Source of the DNA: Thermoplasmatales archaeon E-plasma
GTDB lineage: Archaea; Thermoplasmatota; Thermoplasmata; Thermoplasmatales; Thermoplasmataceae
Assembly (NCBI GenBank): GCA_000496135.1
Contig: KI542675.1
Span: 714,059-778,058, forward strand
DNA: 64,000 bases
Direction of reading: 5' to 3'
A program made the translations under genes and the position numbers. Positions 8,556 to 18,108 of this stretch are shown in pieces. Positions within the stretch are counted from its first letter, which is position 1. Every line of letters begins with the position of its first letter. The notes under the pieces are model-generated. The model saw only the letters and a list, made by a program, of their open reading frames with translations. It was not told the origin of the DNA and did not search any database.

Positions 8556-11093
8556 ATGGGTAAATTATCAGCATACATTGTAGGATTATTCTCGGCTTTA
8601 GCGCTGTCCTATTATGTATTATCTTCTTATTATTCGCCACTGATAGCGTGGGTAGGTCCCATTTTTGGTGCTCCTTTGATATTTATACTCTCCTTAATGT
8701 TTCTGGTTCTCGGGGACGCATTAAATCACCTTATTCTGATTCCAATTCTCATAATTATTGGAGTTTTAATCGGGCTTGCTGCCAGAAAAGGTACTAGAGC
8801 CATTAGCGCTGCATTTACAGTTTACCTATCCCTCTACGGTTTCATTTTTTCGAGCCTTTTTACACTATATCTAGAATCTAAAAGTAAATTTACAAGTCTC
8901 ATAAGCTCTGTTGGAAGCTCATCAATTTCCAGTAGTTTGCCTTCACCTCCACCAGGGACCAATTTTGGCACTATTATGGGGGAGCCACTCTTCTCACGCA
9001 TTGCTTTGACCATTGAGAAGATTGGAGAAACGTCACTGAGCAGTTCGCTGGGCTCAAGCGGCACAAGTGGTTTATCATCATCCGGGTTTGTAATAGTAGC
9101 TGGAGGCGCCCAACAGTCTATCCTTGGTTTTGGTGGAGGAATATTTGGAACCTTAGCTGAAGCTTTCCTCCCTTATATTATTATAAATTTAGTTATACTT
9201 ATGTTATCCTCAGGATTAACTGGCAGATTTCTATACAGGAGAATTCATAAGGATAAAATAGGAAAGAAAGTAAAGAAGCAGGGAAAATCCAAGGAGGTTA
9301 TTGTTTTTATACTACTGGCATTATTTGTGTTATCATTTGCAGGTGCCCTTTCTCCATCCTCAACATCAACAGCTCAGCAGAATATTCACTTCGAAAATGG
9401 ATTATATTCCTTTGCCTCACCAGAACATAGCTTTAATGGAACTGGTATTTTTTCGACCACCAGAATGATTACAGGAATTTCTTCAGATAGCAATCATCAA
9501 TTTTCAGTAATGGGAAACAATTCAAATCAGGATATTCTATCGGCAGGAGTCATAGGGATGCAGGGTTCTTCATATAACATATTTCTCAACATGGCACTCT
9601 ACAATGGCAATTCTAATTCAAACTGGATATATTCAAGCGGTCAAACTACATCGATTTTTACGCTTGTTGCTGAAACAGACAATTTACCACAGCTGTTTAG
9701 AAGTGTCGAAAATGGCCTTGGTGTAAGTAAAACGATTTCAAATTCATCAATCACAAGTTCAACACTATGGAATTTAATGCCTCGATCAGTCATTGTAATG
9801 GCATATAACGGTACCTTAGCTAATACATCTTCTTCCGCTACAACACAGGTGGGAAATATAATGAGTCAGTTAGGGGGAAGTGATGGAGCATGCATTGTTC
9901 GATTATCCCTTGGAACATCTTTCATTGGCCTTACCGACTCAAATGTTAGTTTCTATATTTACACCTTTACAACTAACCAGTATAGTTCTGAAAATTCAAT
10001 GGTTAACGATTTATCTGGCACAATTTCAAATTCAGGATCTAACCAGATCTTCACGTCTGGTATGAATTCAGGATATCTGGTCCCAGGCTATACCTCAGGC
10101 AGTGTAGATTCATCAATATTCATAGCAGGTTTTGTTCATTCAGGTATTTTCTCTAATGAGATTTCTAAATATCTTGGTATAAACTCAACACTCAGCAAGG
10201 GTAGTTCCATTGTGTTTGATGGAGGATTATTTGCAAAGAGCCGAGTCGTAACATCATCTTCAGATATACACATGATTTCTGGAGAACAAATTTACGGTTA
10301 CGATGGAACAATTGCCTTTTCCAGTTCAAGCGTAAATTACGGTATGCTTCTTGGAGTGCCTGAAGGCAAGACATCTGCTAACTTTACCGAAATAGGTTCA
10401 TATACAGGGTCATTAGGTCAGCAGACAAATAAAGTGAATCAAACTATTCAGCCAAGCGGTCCATTTTCCATGGCTTCTATTATGATGCAATCCAATCATC
10501 TTTATCCGGCAAATCTCCAGATCACAACTTCCATAACATCTTCGGGAACTAACGATTTCACAGTAAAGACAACCGTTATCAACAGGGATACAAATTCGAT
10601 TTCATCGGTTGCCATAAACGAGAGTTCCTTTGCTACACAGTATAATGGAATAGCTACAGTAACATCAGGAAAACTCGTTTCAAGCATACCTTTACTTTCA
10701 CCAGGGCAGAGTTTTAGTAATACATTCACTTTTACAACCAGTAACCCTGGTTTCTATTCAATATCGCAGCCTACCATAACATATTCAATGAACGGAACCT
10801 CATTTACGAATTATGGCACGAGCACAGGAGCGTCAGGACCGACACCACTTGTAGTAACCAGTATAAACGGAGTCTGGTTTAATTCAGTTAACGAGAGTCA
10901 GAAGTTCCTTGGTGTAACATTCCTTACAAATGAAATCATGCCAGGATTCTATCTGTTCGATTTGATTATCCTTTTAATTATCATTGCAGATATTAGTTTA
11001 GAGGTAAAATCTTATAAAGAATGGAAGAGGGAAAAAGCACAATCAGCACAATTGGCTCAATCAACACAATCACAACCACCTTCAAAACCATGA
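8556..11093 (+). CDS. Large multi-pass membrane protein with extracellular domain, function unknown
   Basis: Starting at the ATG at 8556 the protein has about 845 residues. The N-terminal part has four or five membrane helices, then a Ser/Gly-rich loop, two more helices ('YIIINLVILMLSS' and 'VIVFILLALFVLSFAGAL'), a long Ser/Thr/Asn-rich outside region of about 500 residues with many N-x-S/T sites, a last membrane helix ('LFDLIILLIIIADI') and a short Gln/Ser-rich cytoplasmic tail. Secreted Ser/Thr/Asn-rich regions of this kind are typical of wall-less Thermoplasmata surface proteins. I recognise no catalytic motif. Confidence 0.65.
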   Translation: MGKLSAYIVGLFSALALSYYVLSSYYSPLIAWVGPIFGAPLIFILSLMFLVLGDALNHLILIPILIIIGVLIGLAARKGTRAISAAFTVYLSLYGFIFSSLFTLYLESKSKFTSLISSVGSSSISSSLPSPPPGTNFGTIMGEPLFSRIALTIEKIGETSLSSSLGSSGTSGLSSSGFVIVAGGAQQSILGFGGGIFGTLAEAFLPYIIINLVILMLSSGLTGRFLYRRIHKDKIGKKVKKQGKSKEVIVFILLALFVLSFAGALSPSSTSTAQQNIHFENGLYSFASPEHSFNGTGIFSTTRMITGISSDSNHQFSVMGNNSNQDILSAGVIGMQGSSYNIFLNMALYNGNSNSNWIYSSGQTTSIFTLVAETDNLPQLFRSVENGLGVSKTISNSSITSSTLWNLMPRSVIVMAYNGTLANTSSSATTQVGNIMSQLGGSDGACIVRLSLGTSFIGLTDSNVSFYIYTFTTNQYSSENSMVNDLSGTISNSGSNQIFTSGMNSGYLVPGYTSGSVDSSIFIAGFVHSGIFSNEISKYLGINSTLSKGSSIVFDGGLFAKSRVVTSSSDIHMISGEQIYGYDGTIAFSSSSVNYGMLLGVPEGKTSANFTEIGSYTGSLGQQTNKVNQTIQPSGPFSMASIMMQSNHLYPANLQITTSITSSGTNDFTVKTTVINRDTNSISSVAINESSFATQYNGIATVTSGKLVSSIPLLSPGQSFSNTFTFTTSNPGFYSISQPTITYSMNGTSFTNYGTSTGASGPTPLVVTSINGVWFNSVNESQKFLGVTFLTNEIMPGFYLFDLIILLIIIADISLEVKSYKEWKREKAQSAQLAQSTQSQPPSKP

Positions 11094-11099
11094 AATAAA

Positions 11100-12200
11100 T
11101 CATGGTGGTGCAAAAGTAATACTCATTTGGGCAAGTCTCTCCAGTTTTTCCCTTTTATTTATTTCAGACATATTTACAGACTTCAATATCTCCTTGAAAA
11201 ATTCAATTGACACCTCATAATCTTCATAATTAACCGGTTTAGGGATACCATCCTTTCCTCCAAGGGCGAATGTATATCTTAAGGGATCAGAATAACTCGG
11301 GGGTTTTCCCATAATCACCTCGCTGATATATGAAAGAGCTCTAATTGCGGATTTTCCAACACCTTTTAACATGAACAATTCATCAAAGTTAGAAGGCTGA
11401 TATTCATAAATTTTCCTTAGATTTTCCCAGTTTACATGAAGATCATAAGAAGTAAACTTCAAATCTTCCTGAAAATAGTCGAGTTTAAACTGCCCGTTTT
11501 TTCTCACATTGTTAACTGTCCTCAAAATTAATGGGTCCCTTACTGTTTCAATCATGCCATTCCTATTATCCCGACTTTTCGAAGTAGTAAGATCCAAGAC
11601 TCTGTCTTTTCTTTCATGAGATAATATTCCTGATCTTCCGTCATCAAGAATCTTATCTGCCAATGAGCTGTGCCATTGATATCTTCTTGCCATTCTGCCA
11701 TCCTTATCAATTCCCTGTTGTATAATTGTCCAATCCTTGTGCGATCTGTAAAAAATGGAATGAATGTAAAGGTCATAACCGTCCTGTAGTAAATTAGAAT
11801 CTGCTCTGGCAATCCTTTTGCTGAAGTTGATTAGTTTAAGTCCATCCTGATCACTAACAATTTTATCCTGCACGTTCTTCTCAATTTCCCTAACAGTGCC
11901 GGTCATATCCTTACCCTTACCTCCTGCGATGCATATACCGGTGTCAGATACTTTTAAAGCTTCCTTCAGGGCATAAAGAGTTGACGTTGTGGTACCACTG
12001 GAATTCCAGTCAAACCCGGTTACAAGACTTAAGGACTGGAACCAGATAGGATCAGATAATCTTTTTATGATTTCTGAAGGGCTGTACCAGGAATTTATAA
12101 TATCTATTATGGCCCCTGTCAAATCCACCATGTGTTTGAAAAGTTTTTCGGGAGGATGTCCATAATGCAACGGCAGATCTGAAATTCCAGTTCTTTTCAT
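11100..12200 (-). CDS. DUF763 family protein
   Basis: 366 residues that match the DUF763 family along the whole length. The start 'MKRTGISDLPLHYGHPP' is the conserved N-terminal signature, and conserved 'GGKGK' and 'LVTGFDWNSSGTTT' segments follow. Near residue 270 'LFMLKGVGKSAIRALSYI' looks like a helix-hairpin-helix, which suggests contact with nucleic acid. DUF763 has no agreed biochemical function. It is convergent with the upstream surface protein, with 6 bases between stop codons. Confidence 0.85.
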   Translation of the reverse strand: MKRTGISDLPLHYGHPPEKLFKHMVDLTGAIIDIINSWYSPSEIIKRLSDPIWFQSLSLVTGFDWNSSGTTTSTLYALKEALKVSDTGICIAGGKGKDMTGTVREIEKNVQDKIVSDQDGLKLINFSKRIARADSNLLQDGYDLYIHSIFYRSHKDWTIIQQGIDKDGRMARRYQWHSSLADKILDDGRSGILSHERKDRVLDLTTSKSRDNRNGMIETVRDPLILRTVNNVRKNGQFKLDYFQEDLKFTSYDLHVNWENLRKIYEYQPSNFDELFMLKGVGKSAIRALSYISEVIMGKPPSYSDPLRYTFALGGKDGIPKPVNYEDYEVSIEFFKEILKSVNMSEINKREKLERLAQMSITFAPP

Positions 12201-12246
12201 AGATTAGCCTACAAATTGTATATATGGTTTTAATTAATTACTTTTT

Positions 12247-12555
12247 ATGGCTGAGTTTAAGTGCTATATTTGTTCAGAAAAGGCTGCAACAGGGGAAAAG
12301 TTTACATTCACAAGTAATGGAGCTGTTCATTATGACTGTTTTATTGCCCATAAGAGAAAGGAATTGGGAAACCAGAATGCAGAGCTACTGTCAGAATTGG
12401 CCGTAATTCTGGATGCAGAGCTCACACATCTGCTGGCTCTTTTGAGAGTTGAAGTGCATACAGAAGATGGAAAAAAGCACCTTCAAACTAAATACAAAGA
12501 GATAGAGAAAGCCGCTGGTGAAACAACAAAGCTCATAAACGGCCTTAAAAAATAA
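12247..12555 (+). CDS. DUF2175-type small zinc-binding protein
   Basis: 102 residues. The N-terminus 'FKCYICSEKAATGEKFTF' with a following 'HYDCF' forms a treble-clef-like zinc site (CxxC plus His/Cys). The rest is a helical, charged segment that may form a coiled coil. This is the pattern of the archaeal DUF2175 family, of unknown function. It is divergent from the DUF763 gene (46 bases between the starts), so the two share a promoter region. Confidence 0.7.
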   Translation: MAEFKCYICSEKAATGEKFTFTSNGAVHYDCFIAHKRKELGNQNAELLSELAVILDAELTHLLALLRVEVHTEDGKKHLQTKYKEIEKAAGETTKLINGLKK

Positions 12556-12636
12556 TAAGTTATTATCTCTATTTTTGATCGTTATAAATGTTTTCTAATT
12601 TTATCTTTTAAATTAAAATAAACACATCATGGGAAT

Positions 12637-12798
12637 TTATTGTTTAGTCTTCTTCTTAATTTCCATGTAACCGCATCTACCGCAGGTAACCCTGTCCTCA
12701 TGCTCTGCAAGAAAGACTCCCGGGCCACATCTGGGGCAGTTTCTTCTCTGTCTCATTATTTTATTATTCTCTAATTTGTAAACTTCTCTTTTCTGCAT
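12637..12798 (-). CDS. rps27ae: 30S ribosomal protein eS31 (S27ae)
   Basis: A 53-residue basic zinc-ribbon protein: '[17 protein letters not shown]' followed by '[10 protein letters not shown]' gives the four zinc cysteines, with a lysine-rich C-terminus. This is the archaeal S27ae family, at its usual length. Its ATG follows directly after the stop of the eS24 gene, as expected in the archaeal rpo7-spt4-S24e-S27ae cluster. It belongs to the small ribosomal subunit. Confidence 0.93.
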   Translation of the reverse strand: MQKREVYKLENNKIMRQRRNCPRCGPGVFLAEHEDRVTCGRCGYMEIKKKTKQ

Positions 12799-13098
12799 CT
12801 ACTTCTTAACCTCTTTTTCCTTAAGTTTATTTCTGATCAGCTCATAATCAGGTTCAAAGAGCATAGCGGCTTCTTTGTTCTGGTAAATTTTGGAGTATCC
12901 TTCCATGGAATGACTTCCAGTAAGCTGCAGATTTTTATCCACTATTACAAGTGAACTATCAGCCTTATAGTTTCTTGATATTACTTCCCTGATTACATCG
13001 CGGGAAGGGCTAACATCGTTATCAAATTCCACGAAATACCTAATTTCCTTTCTTTTCAGGAGAGGATTATCCTTGGCTTCAATCACATTTAATTTCAT
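12799..13098 (-). CDS. rps24e: 30S ribosomal protein eS24
   Basis: 99 residues of the S24e family. The N-terminus 'MKLNVIEAKDNPLLKRKEI' and the middle 'PSRDVIREVISRNYKAD' are typical, and the C-terminus is lysine-rich. It overlaps the upstream kinase gene by four bases (ATGA) and abuts the eS31 start, so the three are translated from one message. Confidence 0.95.
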   Translation of the reverse strand: MKLNVIEAKDNPLLKRKEIRYFVEFDNDVSPSRDVIREVISRNYKADSSLVIVDKNLQLTGSHSMEGYSKIYQNKEAAMLFEPDYELIRNKLKEKEVKK

Positions 13099-13601
13099 TT
13101 TTGTTTCACATCCATTTTTTTAATTATATTCTCTACTAATTTCTTTGAATCTTCAGAAGGCCTGATATAAGCCATGCCTACATCCGGCACTCCATACACT
13201 ACCACTGTATTTTCGTCAGCATAAAAAAGTATTGGTATTACAGCCAAATCCTCCTCACCACTTACTTCAATTCTTGTATTGGAAGATCTTTCCATTGCTT
13301 TCTTAATCTCGCCAATAAGGGAACCGGTTATTGTGCCAGGAGGATTTTCGACAGTAATTGATCCGGGTACCCTGTTATATGTCTTTTCTCCTCGCTTTGT
13401 TCTCAGGTCAACTATCTCAATCCAGGGAATTATACCGGACTTTCGCAATACTTCGGTGGTATAGTCCCCTACTGATATGATTTTCAATTTGGAAAGATGG
13501 GATAAAATAAAACCAGGATCAATTATAGATCCATTATTTTCTTCTATTAATTTCTTCGATGATTCAGTAATAATGTAATCTTTATCTAACTTTAATAGCA
13601 T
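13095..13601 (-). CDS. GTP-dependent dephospho-CoA kinase (DUF359)
   Basis: Catalyses the last step of coenzyme A synthesis in archaea, GTP-dependent phosphorylation of dephospho-CoA. The family signature is clear: 'SVGDYTTEVL' near the N-terminus, 'DLRTKRGEK', 'VENPPGTIT', 'VSGEEDLAVIP' and 'VVYGVPDVGM'. Two starts are possible. The longer one (13637) overlaps Spt4 by 56 bases, while the ATG at 13601 is preceded by AAGGA and gives the N-terminus that I expect for the family, so I prefer 13601. The gene sits within the rpo7-spt4-S24e cluster, its usual archaeal location. Confidence 0.88.
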   Translation of the reverse strand: MLLKLDKDYIITESSKKLIEENNGSIIDPGFILSHLSKLKIISVGDYTTEVLRKSGIIPWIEIVDLRTKRGEKTYNRVPGSITVENPPGTITGSLIGEIKKAMERSSNTRIEVSGEEDLAVIPILFYADENTVVVYGVPDVGMAYIRPSEDSKKLVENIIKKMDVKQK

Positions 13602-13773
13602 ATATTCCTTGTTGAGATATGGCTGCTCTTTTTGCAATTATTGAAGTTTTAGGATCTGAAATTATTATGAATCCAAACCATTCGCTGGACATTTTAGAGT
13701 CGCCATGGTAAGGGCATAGCTTTTCTGAGGTTAGTCTTTTACACTCCTTGCAAGCTTTGTAAACGGGCTTCAA
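13582..13773 (-). CDS. spt4: Transcription elongation factor Spt4 (RpoE'')
   Basis: A 63-residue zinc protein that pairs with Spt5 to clamp RNA polymerase during elongation. The zinc site is 'CKECKRLTSEKLCPYH'; three cysteines plus a histidine replace the usual four cysteines. 'WFGFIIISDP' is the conserved Spt5-contact strand. It lies directly after rpo7 and overlaps the dephospho-CoA kinase gene by 20 bases. Confidence 0.93.
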   Translation of the reverse strand: MKPVYKACKECKRLTSEKLCPYHGDSKMSSEWFGFIIISDPKTSIIAKRAAISQQGIYAIKVR

Positions 13774-14361
13774 TCAGTTTTCCTCCTTGTTCTTTGCAAG
13801 TTTAATCCATTCCTTTTTGCCTAAACCAATCTGCTTCATGGTAAAACCTATTTTGCTGTCCTTCACTGAAGAGGAGCTAAGATTAAGAAGAACTATTCTT
13901 ACTCTGAGAATGTCTCCTGTACGGATTTCCCTTCCTGTTTCTTTTCCTATTAACCTCTGATTGGAAGGGTCAACATCAATTCTATCATCCATAATCTGAC
14001 TTATGTGTAAAAGACCCTCAAATGGGCCAAATCTGAGAAAAACACCGAGTTTAGGAACTACGGATATAACAAGGGCATCAACAACTTCCTGCATTTTTGG
14101 TGTGTATGCAAGAGCCCTGTATTTTATGGATTGATAAACTCCGCCATCTCCGTGAACAATCGAGGCTTCTCCAACTGGTTCAACATCAATCAGAGAAATA
14201 ACATAACACTTCCCCGTGATGTGATTGTTTTCATCCTTCATATCAAGTATTCTACCGCACAAAGTATCCCTTGCTACGTCCTCCACAGCCTGGTCGAAGG
14301 ATTCACCTAATAATTGGGGCGGTACTCTGGTAACATGCTCATCCTCTATGATTGTGTACAA
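13774..14361 (-). CDS. rpo7: DNA-directed RNA polymerase subunit Rpo7 (E')
   Basis: 195 residues. The N-terminal RNP-like domain contains 'RVPPQLLG', and an S1 domain begins near residue 82 ('VVDALVISVVPKLGVFLRFGPFEGLLHISQI'). With Rpo4 it forms the stalk of archaeal RNA polymerase. It is the first gene of the minus-strand operon rpo7-spt4-kinase-eS24-eS31. The divergent spacer to the acyl-CoA dehydrogenase (160 bases) carries TATA-like sequences for both directions. Confidence 0.95.
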   Translation of the reverse strand: MYTIIEDEHVTRVPPQLLGESFDQAVEDVARDTLCGRILDMKDENNHITGKCYVISLIDVEPVGEASIVHGDGGVYQSIKYRALAYTPKMQEVVDALVISVVPKLGVFLRFGPFEGLLHISQIMDDRIDVDPSNQRLIGKETGREIRTGDILRVRIVLLNLSSSSVKDSKIGFTMKQIGLGKKEWIKLAKNKEEN

Positions 14362-14520
14362 TTAAATTCCCTCTATTTAACCCTGATTGTTTGCTACTAG
14401 TTAAGATTATTCTCAGGGTCATCTATGATATTTTTCTTACCTATAAAAATATCTGGTTATAAAACTCTTCAATTGTTTCATTGATAAATAATCAAAAAGT
14501 TATAAAGAGTCTTCTAACAT

Positions 14521-15684
14521 ATGGAAAGAATGATTACGATCGAAAAGGAAGAACACAAATCTTTGAGGGAGAATGTCAGGGATTTCGTTAAGAAAAGGGT
14601 AGAACCAATATGTATCAGGATGGATGAAGAGGACATGTTTCCTGTTGATCTTTTTAAGGAAATGGGAAAAATGGGTTACCTTGGCGTTACCATACCTGAA
14701 GAATTCGGTGGATCAGGAATGGATTATCTTTCCCAGGGAATTATAGAAGAAGAGCTGGGTTATTCATCAGCCTCACTTGCGCTGTCATATGGGGCACACA
14801 GTAATCTATGCCTTGACAGCCTGTACAGAAATGGATCCAAACAGCACAGGGAAGAATATGTTCCAAAACTTTCAAGCGGTCAGTGGATTGGATCTCTGGG
14901 ATTAACAGAGCCATCATCTGGATCAGACGCGCTTGCGATGAAAACCACAGCAGAAAGAAATGGAGACCTATACACAATAAACGGTTCAAAGACGCTTATT
15001 ACGAATGCCCCATATTCAGATTTCTTTCTTACATATGCCAAAACTGGAGGGAATTATACCGCTTTTGCTATTCTGAGTACTGATGAAGGTTTTTCACGTG
15101 GAAAGAAATTTAATAAAATGGGAATGAGAGGTTCGCCAACCGGGGAGATTTATTTTCAAAATTTGCAAATTAGGGATGACCGAATCGTTGGAAAACCTGG
15201 AGGTGCAAAGAGTATAATTCTAAGTGGTCTTAACATAGAGAGAATCATACTTTCTTTTATATTTGTAGGTATAGCAAGAAGGGCTCTGGAGGAATCATTA
15301 AAATATTCCATAGAGCGCAAGCAATTTGGCCAGCCCCTCTATGAATTTGAAATGATTCAGGATAAACTTGCAACTATGTATACAAAATACGAAACTGCAA
15401 GAATAATGGCTTATGAGTCCCTGATAAGAGTACAGGAAGATAAAATGGATGCACTTCACGCTGCCTCTGCTATCCTTTACGCTGCTGAAATCTCTGAACA
15501 GGTTTCAAGAGACGCAATTCAGATCCATGGTGGATATGGCTATGTTAAGGATTCAGGGATAGAAAGACTTCTCAGGGATGCCATTTTGGGGCAAATAGGG
15601 GCTGGAACCACAGAAATTAGAAAGCATATAATAGCAGGTACGTTGGTTAAACAATTCAAAGATAACCCCAGGATTTTAGAATGA
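14521..15684 (+). CDS. Acyl-CoA dehydrogenase
   Basis: 387 residues, full family length, an FAD-dependent enzyme that oxidises acyl-CoA to 2-enoyl-CoA. The three domains can be followed: N-terminal helices ('YLGVTIPEEFGGSGMDY'), the central beta domain with 'GLTEPSSGSDALAM' and 'GSKTLITNAP', and the C-terminal helical domain with 'RKQFGQPL' and 'IQIHGGYGYVKDSGIERLLRD'. A TATA box at about 14500 places the transcription start at the ATG. The gene overlaps the downstream NMD3 gene by four bases. Chain-length preference cannot be read. Confidence 0.92.
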   Translation: MERMITIEKEEHKSLRENVRDFVKKRVEPICIRMDEEDMFPVDLFKEMGKMGYLGVTIPEEFGGSGMDYLSQGIIEEELGYSSASLALSYGAHSNLCLDSLYRNGSKQHREEYVPKLSSGQWIGSLGLTEPSSGSDALAMKTTAERNGDLYTINGSKTLITNAPYSDFFLTYAKTGGNYTAFAILSTDEGFSRGKKFNKMGMRGSPTGEIYFQNLQIRDDRIVGKPGGAKSIILSGLNIERIILSFIFVGIARRALEESLKYSIERKQFGQPLYEFEMIQDKLATMYTKYETARIMAYESLIRVQEDKMDALHAASAILYAAEISEQVSRDAIQIHGGYGYVKDSGIERLLRDAILGQIGAGTTEIRKHIIAGTLVKQFKDNPRILE

Positions 15685-16691
15685 AATGTATAAATTGTGG
15701 CAGGAATGAGGCCATAGAACGGGGTCTTTGCGCAGCCTGCATTACTGAAAGCATTAAGATCACTCCCCCTGGAACTTATGAAATCACTGTATGCCCTAAA
15801 TGTGAATCTGTACTGGTAGGAAAAAGATGGGTAGAGGAAAATGGTCAGAATTTATTTGAAAAAAAACTTCTTGAATCAATAACTACAAACGATAAAAACG
15901 GCTCCATAGACCTGGCAAAATCAAACATCAGGATTCATGATTATAAGGGAACAGCAACATTACATATCTCAGTTAAAAGAACAGGATTGGATAATATTGA
16001 GCAGGATTTCGAAATACCTTACAAGGTCAGGAAAGTGAGCTGTCCTTCCTGTAATAAGGCAACAGGGTCATATTATGAGGGGAAAATCCAGATCAGGGGA
16101 TTCAAGGAAGAAGACAACCCTCTTCTGGAAAAGATTACAGAATTTATCCTGAGAAGAATGGATATATATTCAAAAAAGTCAAACGATTCCTTTGTATCTT
16201 CCGTTGAAAAGCTAAGGGAGGGATATGACATATATCTTGGCAAGAAAAACGATTGTGACAGGATATGCAAGGATATCTCCAGAGATTATTTTTCAAATCT
16301 TAACGTTTCGAAAACACTTGCTGGAATGAAGGAAGGTCATGAAATTTATAGATATACATATTCAATGAGAATACTTGATCTCATTCCTGGAGATATAGTT
16401 GAGGTTAATGGTACTGAATTCATGCTGAAAAAAATATCTCCTCAGGTAGTATATCTTATTGATACAGAAAAGAACCGTGATATTGTTATGAGACAGAATG
16501 AATTTTTTTCATCCAGATTTAATATAAGAAATTTTTCGGCAGATAAAAGAAGATTCATAAGAATATCAGGCACAGACAGTGAAACAGTATTTATGGATTC
16601 ATTGGATTTTAAGCAGGTTACGTTGAAGGAGGCAATAAGCGATCCTGAAATAGACCTATTTCTTTATAGAGAGGAATATTATCGCTTATAG
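15681..16691 (+). CDS. NMD3-family ribosome-associated zinc protein
   Basis: 336 residues. The N-terminal third has repeated zinc pairs: 'CINCGRNEAIERGLCAAC', 'CPKCESVLVG' and 'CPSCNKATGSYYEGKIQIRG'. This order is that of archaeal NMD3 homologues; the eukaryotic protein is the 60S export adaptor. In archaea a role in late large-subunit assembly is inferred, not shown. The gene overlaps the acyl-CoA dehydrogenase stop by four bases. Confidence 0.88.
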   Translation: MKCINCGRNEAIERGLCAACITESIKITPPGTYEITVCPKCESVLVGKRWVEENGQNLFEKKLLESITTNDKNGSIDLAKSNIRIHDYKGTATLHISVKRTGLDNIEQDFEIPYKVRKVSCPSCNKATGSYYEGKIQIRGFKEEDNPLLEKITEFILRRMDIYSKKSNDSFVSSVEKLREGYDIYLGKKNDCDRICKDISRDYFSNLNVSKTLAGMKEGHEIYRYTYSMRILDLIPGDIVEVNGTEFMLKKISPQVVYLIDTEKNRDIVMRQNEFFSSRFNIRNFSADKRRFIRISGTDSETVFMDSLDFKQVTLKEAISDPEIDLFLYREEYYRL

Positions 16692-16701
16692 GTGTTCACA
16701 A

Positions 16702-17970
16702 ATGTGGGTAAATGCTGAATTTGATACTCTACGTGAAGTTATTATGCACAGGCCAGGACCAGAAATAGAATATGCAATGCTTGCGCCAAAGCAATTCCTT
16801 TTTGAAAGGCCGTTTCGGTCAAGAGAAGCTCTGAAAGAACATGAAGCACTGGAATCAATTCTCAGGGAAAACGGAGTTAAAGTAAGCATTTTGAAAGATC
16901 TGGTCATTGATACGGCCGATTCAGATAAGGCCTTCAGGAAGGCACTGGAACAGAAGGTTGGGGAAACTGTGAGGTATTACGGTTCCATGGAAACAGCATC
17001 AGATATGAAAAATGAGCTTGAAAAAAACCTCAGTATACTTGATTCGAGCACATTATTCAACACCCTGATTCTTGAACCATCACTGGATATAAAAAAAATC
17101 AATCAAAGTGATCCTGGATATCCCACTATTTATTCCAATCTTCCTCTTGCAAACCTTTATTTCATGAGAGATCAGCAGGCTGTATCCAGTAATGGTATTA
17201 TTATTGGAAATATGCGAATGTCTCAAAGGGCAAGGGAAACCGAACTGACTGAATTTATTTTTTCAAATAAGTTCGGCAGGAATAATATAAAAAAAATAAG
17301 CGGCGCTTCGAAATTTGAGGGCGGTGATTACATTCCAGCAGGGGAATTTGGTCTTATTGGCATTGGGCCAAGAACAAATGTGGCAGGAGCTATGGATTTC
17401 ATGAACAGCGGTATATCATCTCATGATGAGATTTTAATTCTGGAAAATCCACTTTATGATTTCATGACCGGCAGTGAAAGAGGGTCAATGGTCAATATGC
17501 ATCTGGACACATACTTCAATATTGCATCGGATTCAGTCGCCATAGGATCAGTGAGGTTGTGTAAAAGAGCCAGGGGGACCGTTTATCAAAAGGTAAATAC
17601 AGGAAGTTATGAAGAGGGGAGGAAAACGACCCTTTATGACTACATGAGAGAGAAACACTTCGAATTCATTGATTTGAGCGTTTCTGAGCAGATATCATAC
17701 TCTTCCAACTTTCTCACTATCTCAAATGGTAAAATTCTTTGTATCGATTCAAAACTTGTGATGGAAAAGCTCATTGAAAATAATTTCATTGATAAACAGG
17801 TTCTAGATATCATAAATAAGGAGCAAAATTCAAGGGATTATGGAAACATGTTCCCTAATAAGGCGGTAATGGGAAACTTCGGTGTTGACTATATAACTGC
17901 TGATCTCAGTGAATTGACAGGCGGGTATGGTGGTGCTCACTGCATGACCTCATCAATTAGAAGAGGCTAA
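16702..17970 (+). CDS. arcA: Arginine deiminase
   Basis: Hydrolyses arginine to citrulline and ammonia, the first step of the arginine deiminase energy pathway and an acid-stress ammonia source. Length (422) is normal. Guanidino-group-modifying enzyme motifs are present: 'YFMRDQQAV' (Asp), 'FEGGDYIPAGE' (Glu/Asp), 'NMHLDTYFN' (His) and the nucleophile in 'GGYGGAHCMTSSIRRG'. It starts 10 bases after the NMD3 gene. Ornithine carbamoyltransferase and carbamate kinase are not in the window. Confidence 0.93.
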   Translation: MWVNAEFDTLREVIMHRPGPEIEYAMLAPKQFLFERPFRSREALKEHEALESILRENGVKVSILKDLVIDTADSDKAFRKALEQKVGETVRYYGSMETASDMKNELEKNLSILDSSTLFNTLILEPSLDIKKINQSDPGYPTIYSNLPLANLYFMRDQQAVSSNGIIIGNMRMSQRARETELTEFIFSNKFGRNNIKKISGASKFEGGDYIPAGEFGLIGIGPRTNVAGAMDFMNSGISSHDEILILENPLYDFMTGSERGSMVNMHLDTYFNIASDSVAIGSVRLCKRARGTVYQKVNTGSYEEGRKTTLYDYMREKHFEFIDLSVSEQISYSSNFLTISNGKILCIDSKLVMEKLIENNFIDKQVLDIINKEQNSRDYGNMFPNKAVMGNFGVDYITADLSELTGGYGGAHCMTSSIRRG

Positions 17971-18108
17971 CTTATTTGCTTCATACAAATTTCTCCACAA
18001 TTCCTTCAACGCTCAATTTTCAGACCGATAAAACCGAAAGGTTTAACTTAATTTTTTAATTCCCTCCTTACAACAAATGTATTTCAAATCAGTGTTTAGA
18101 GGGATTTA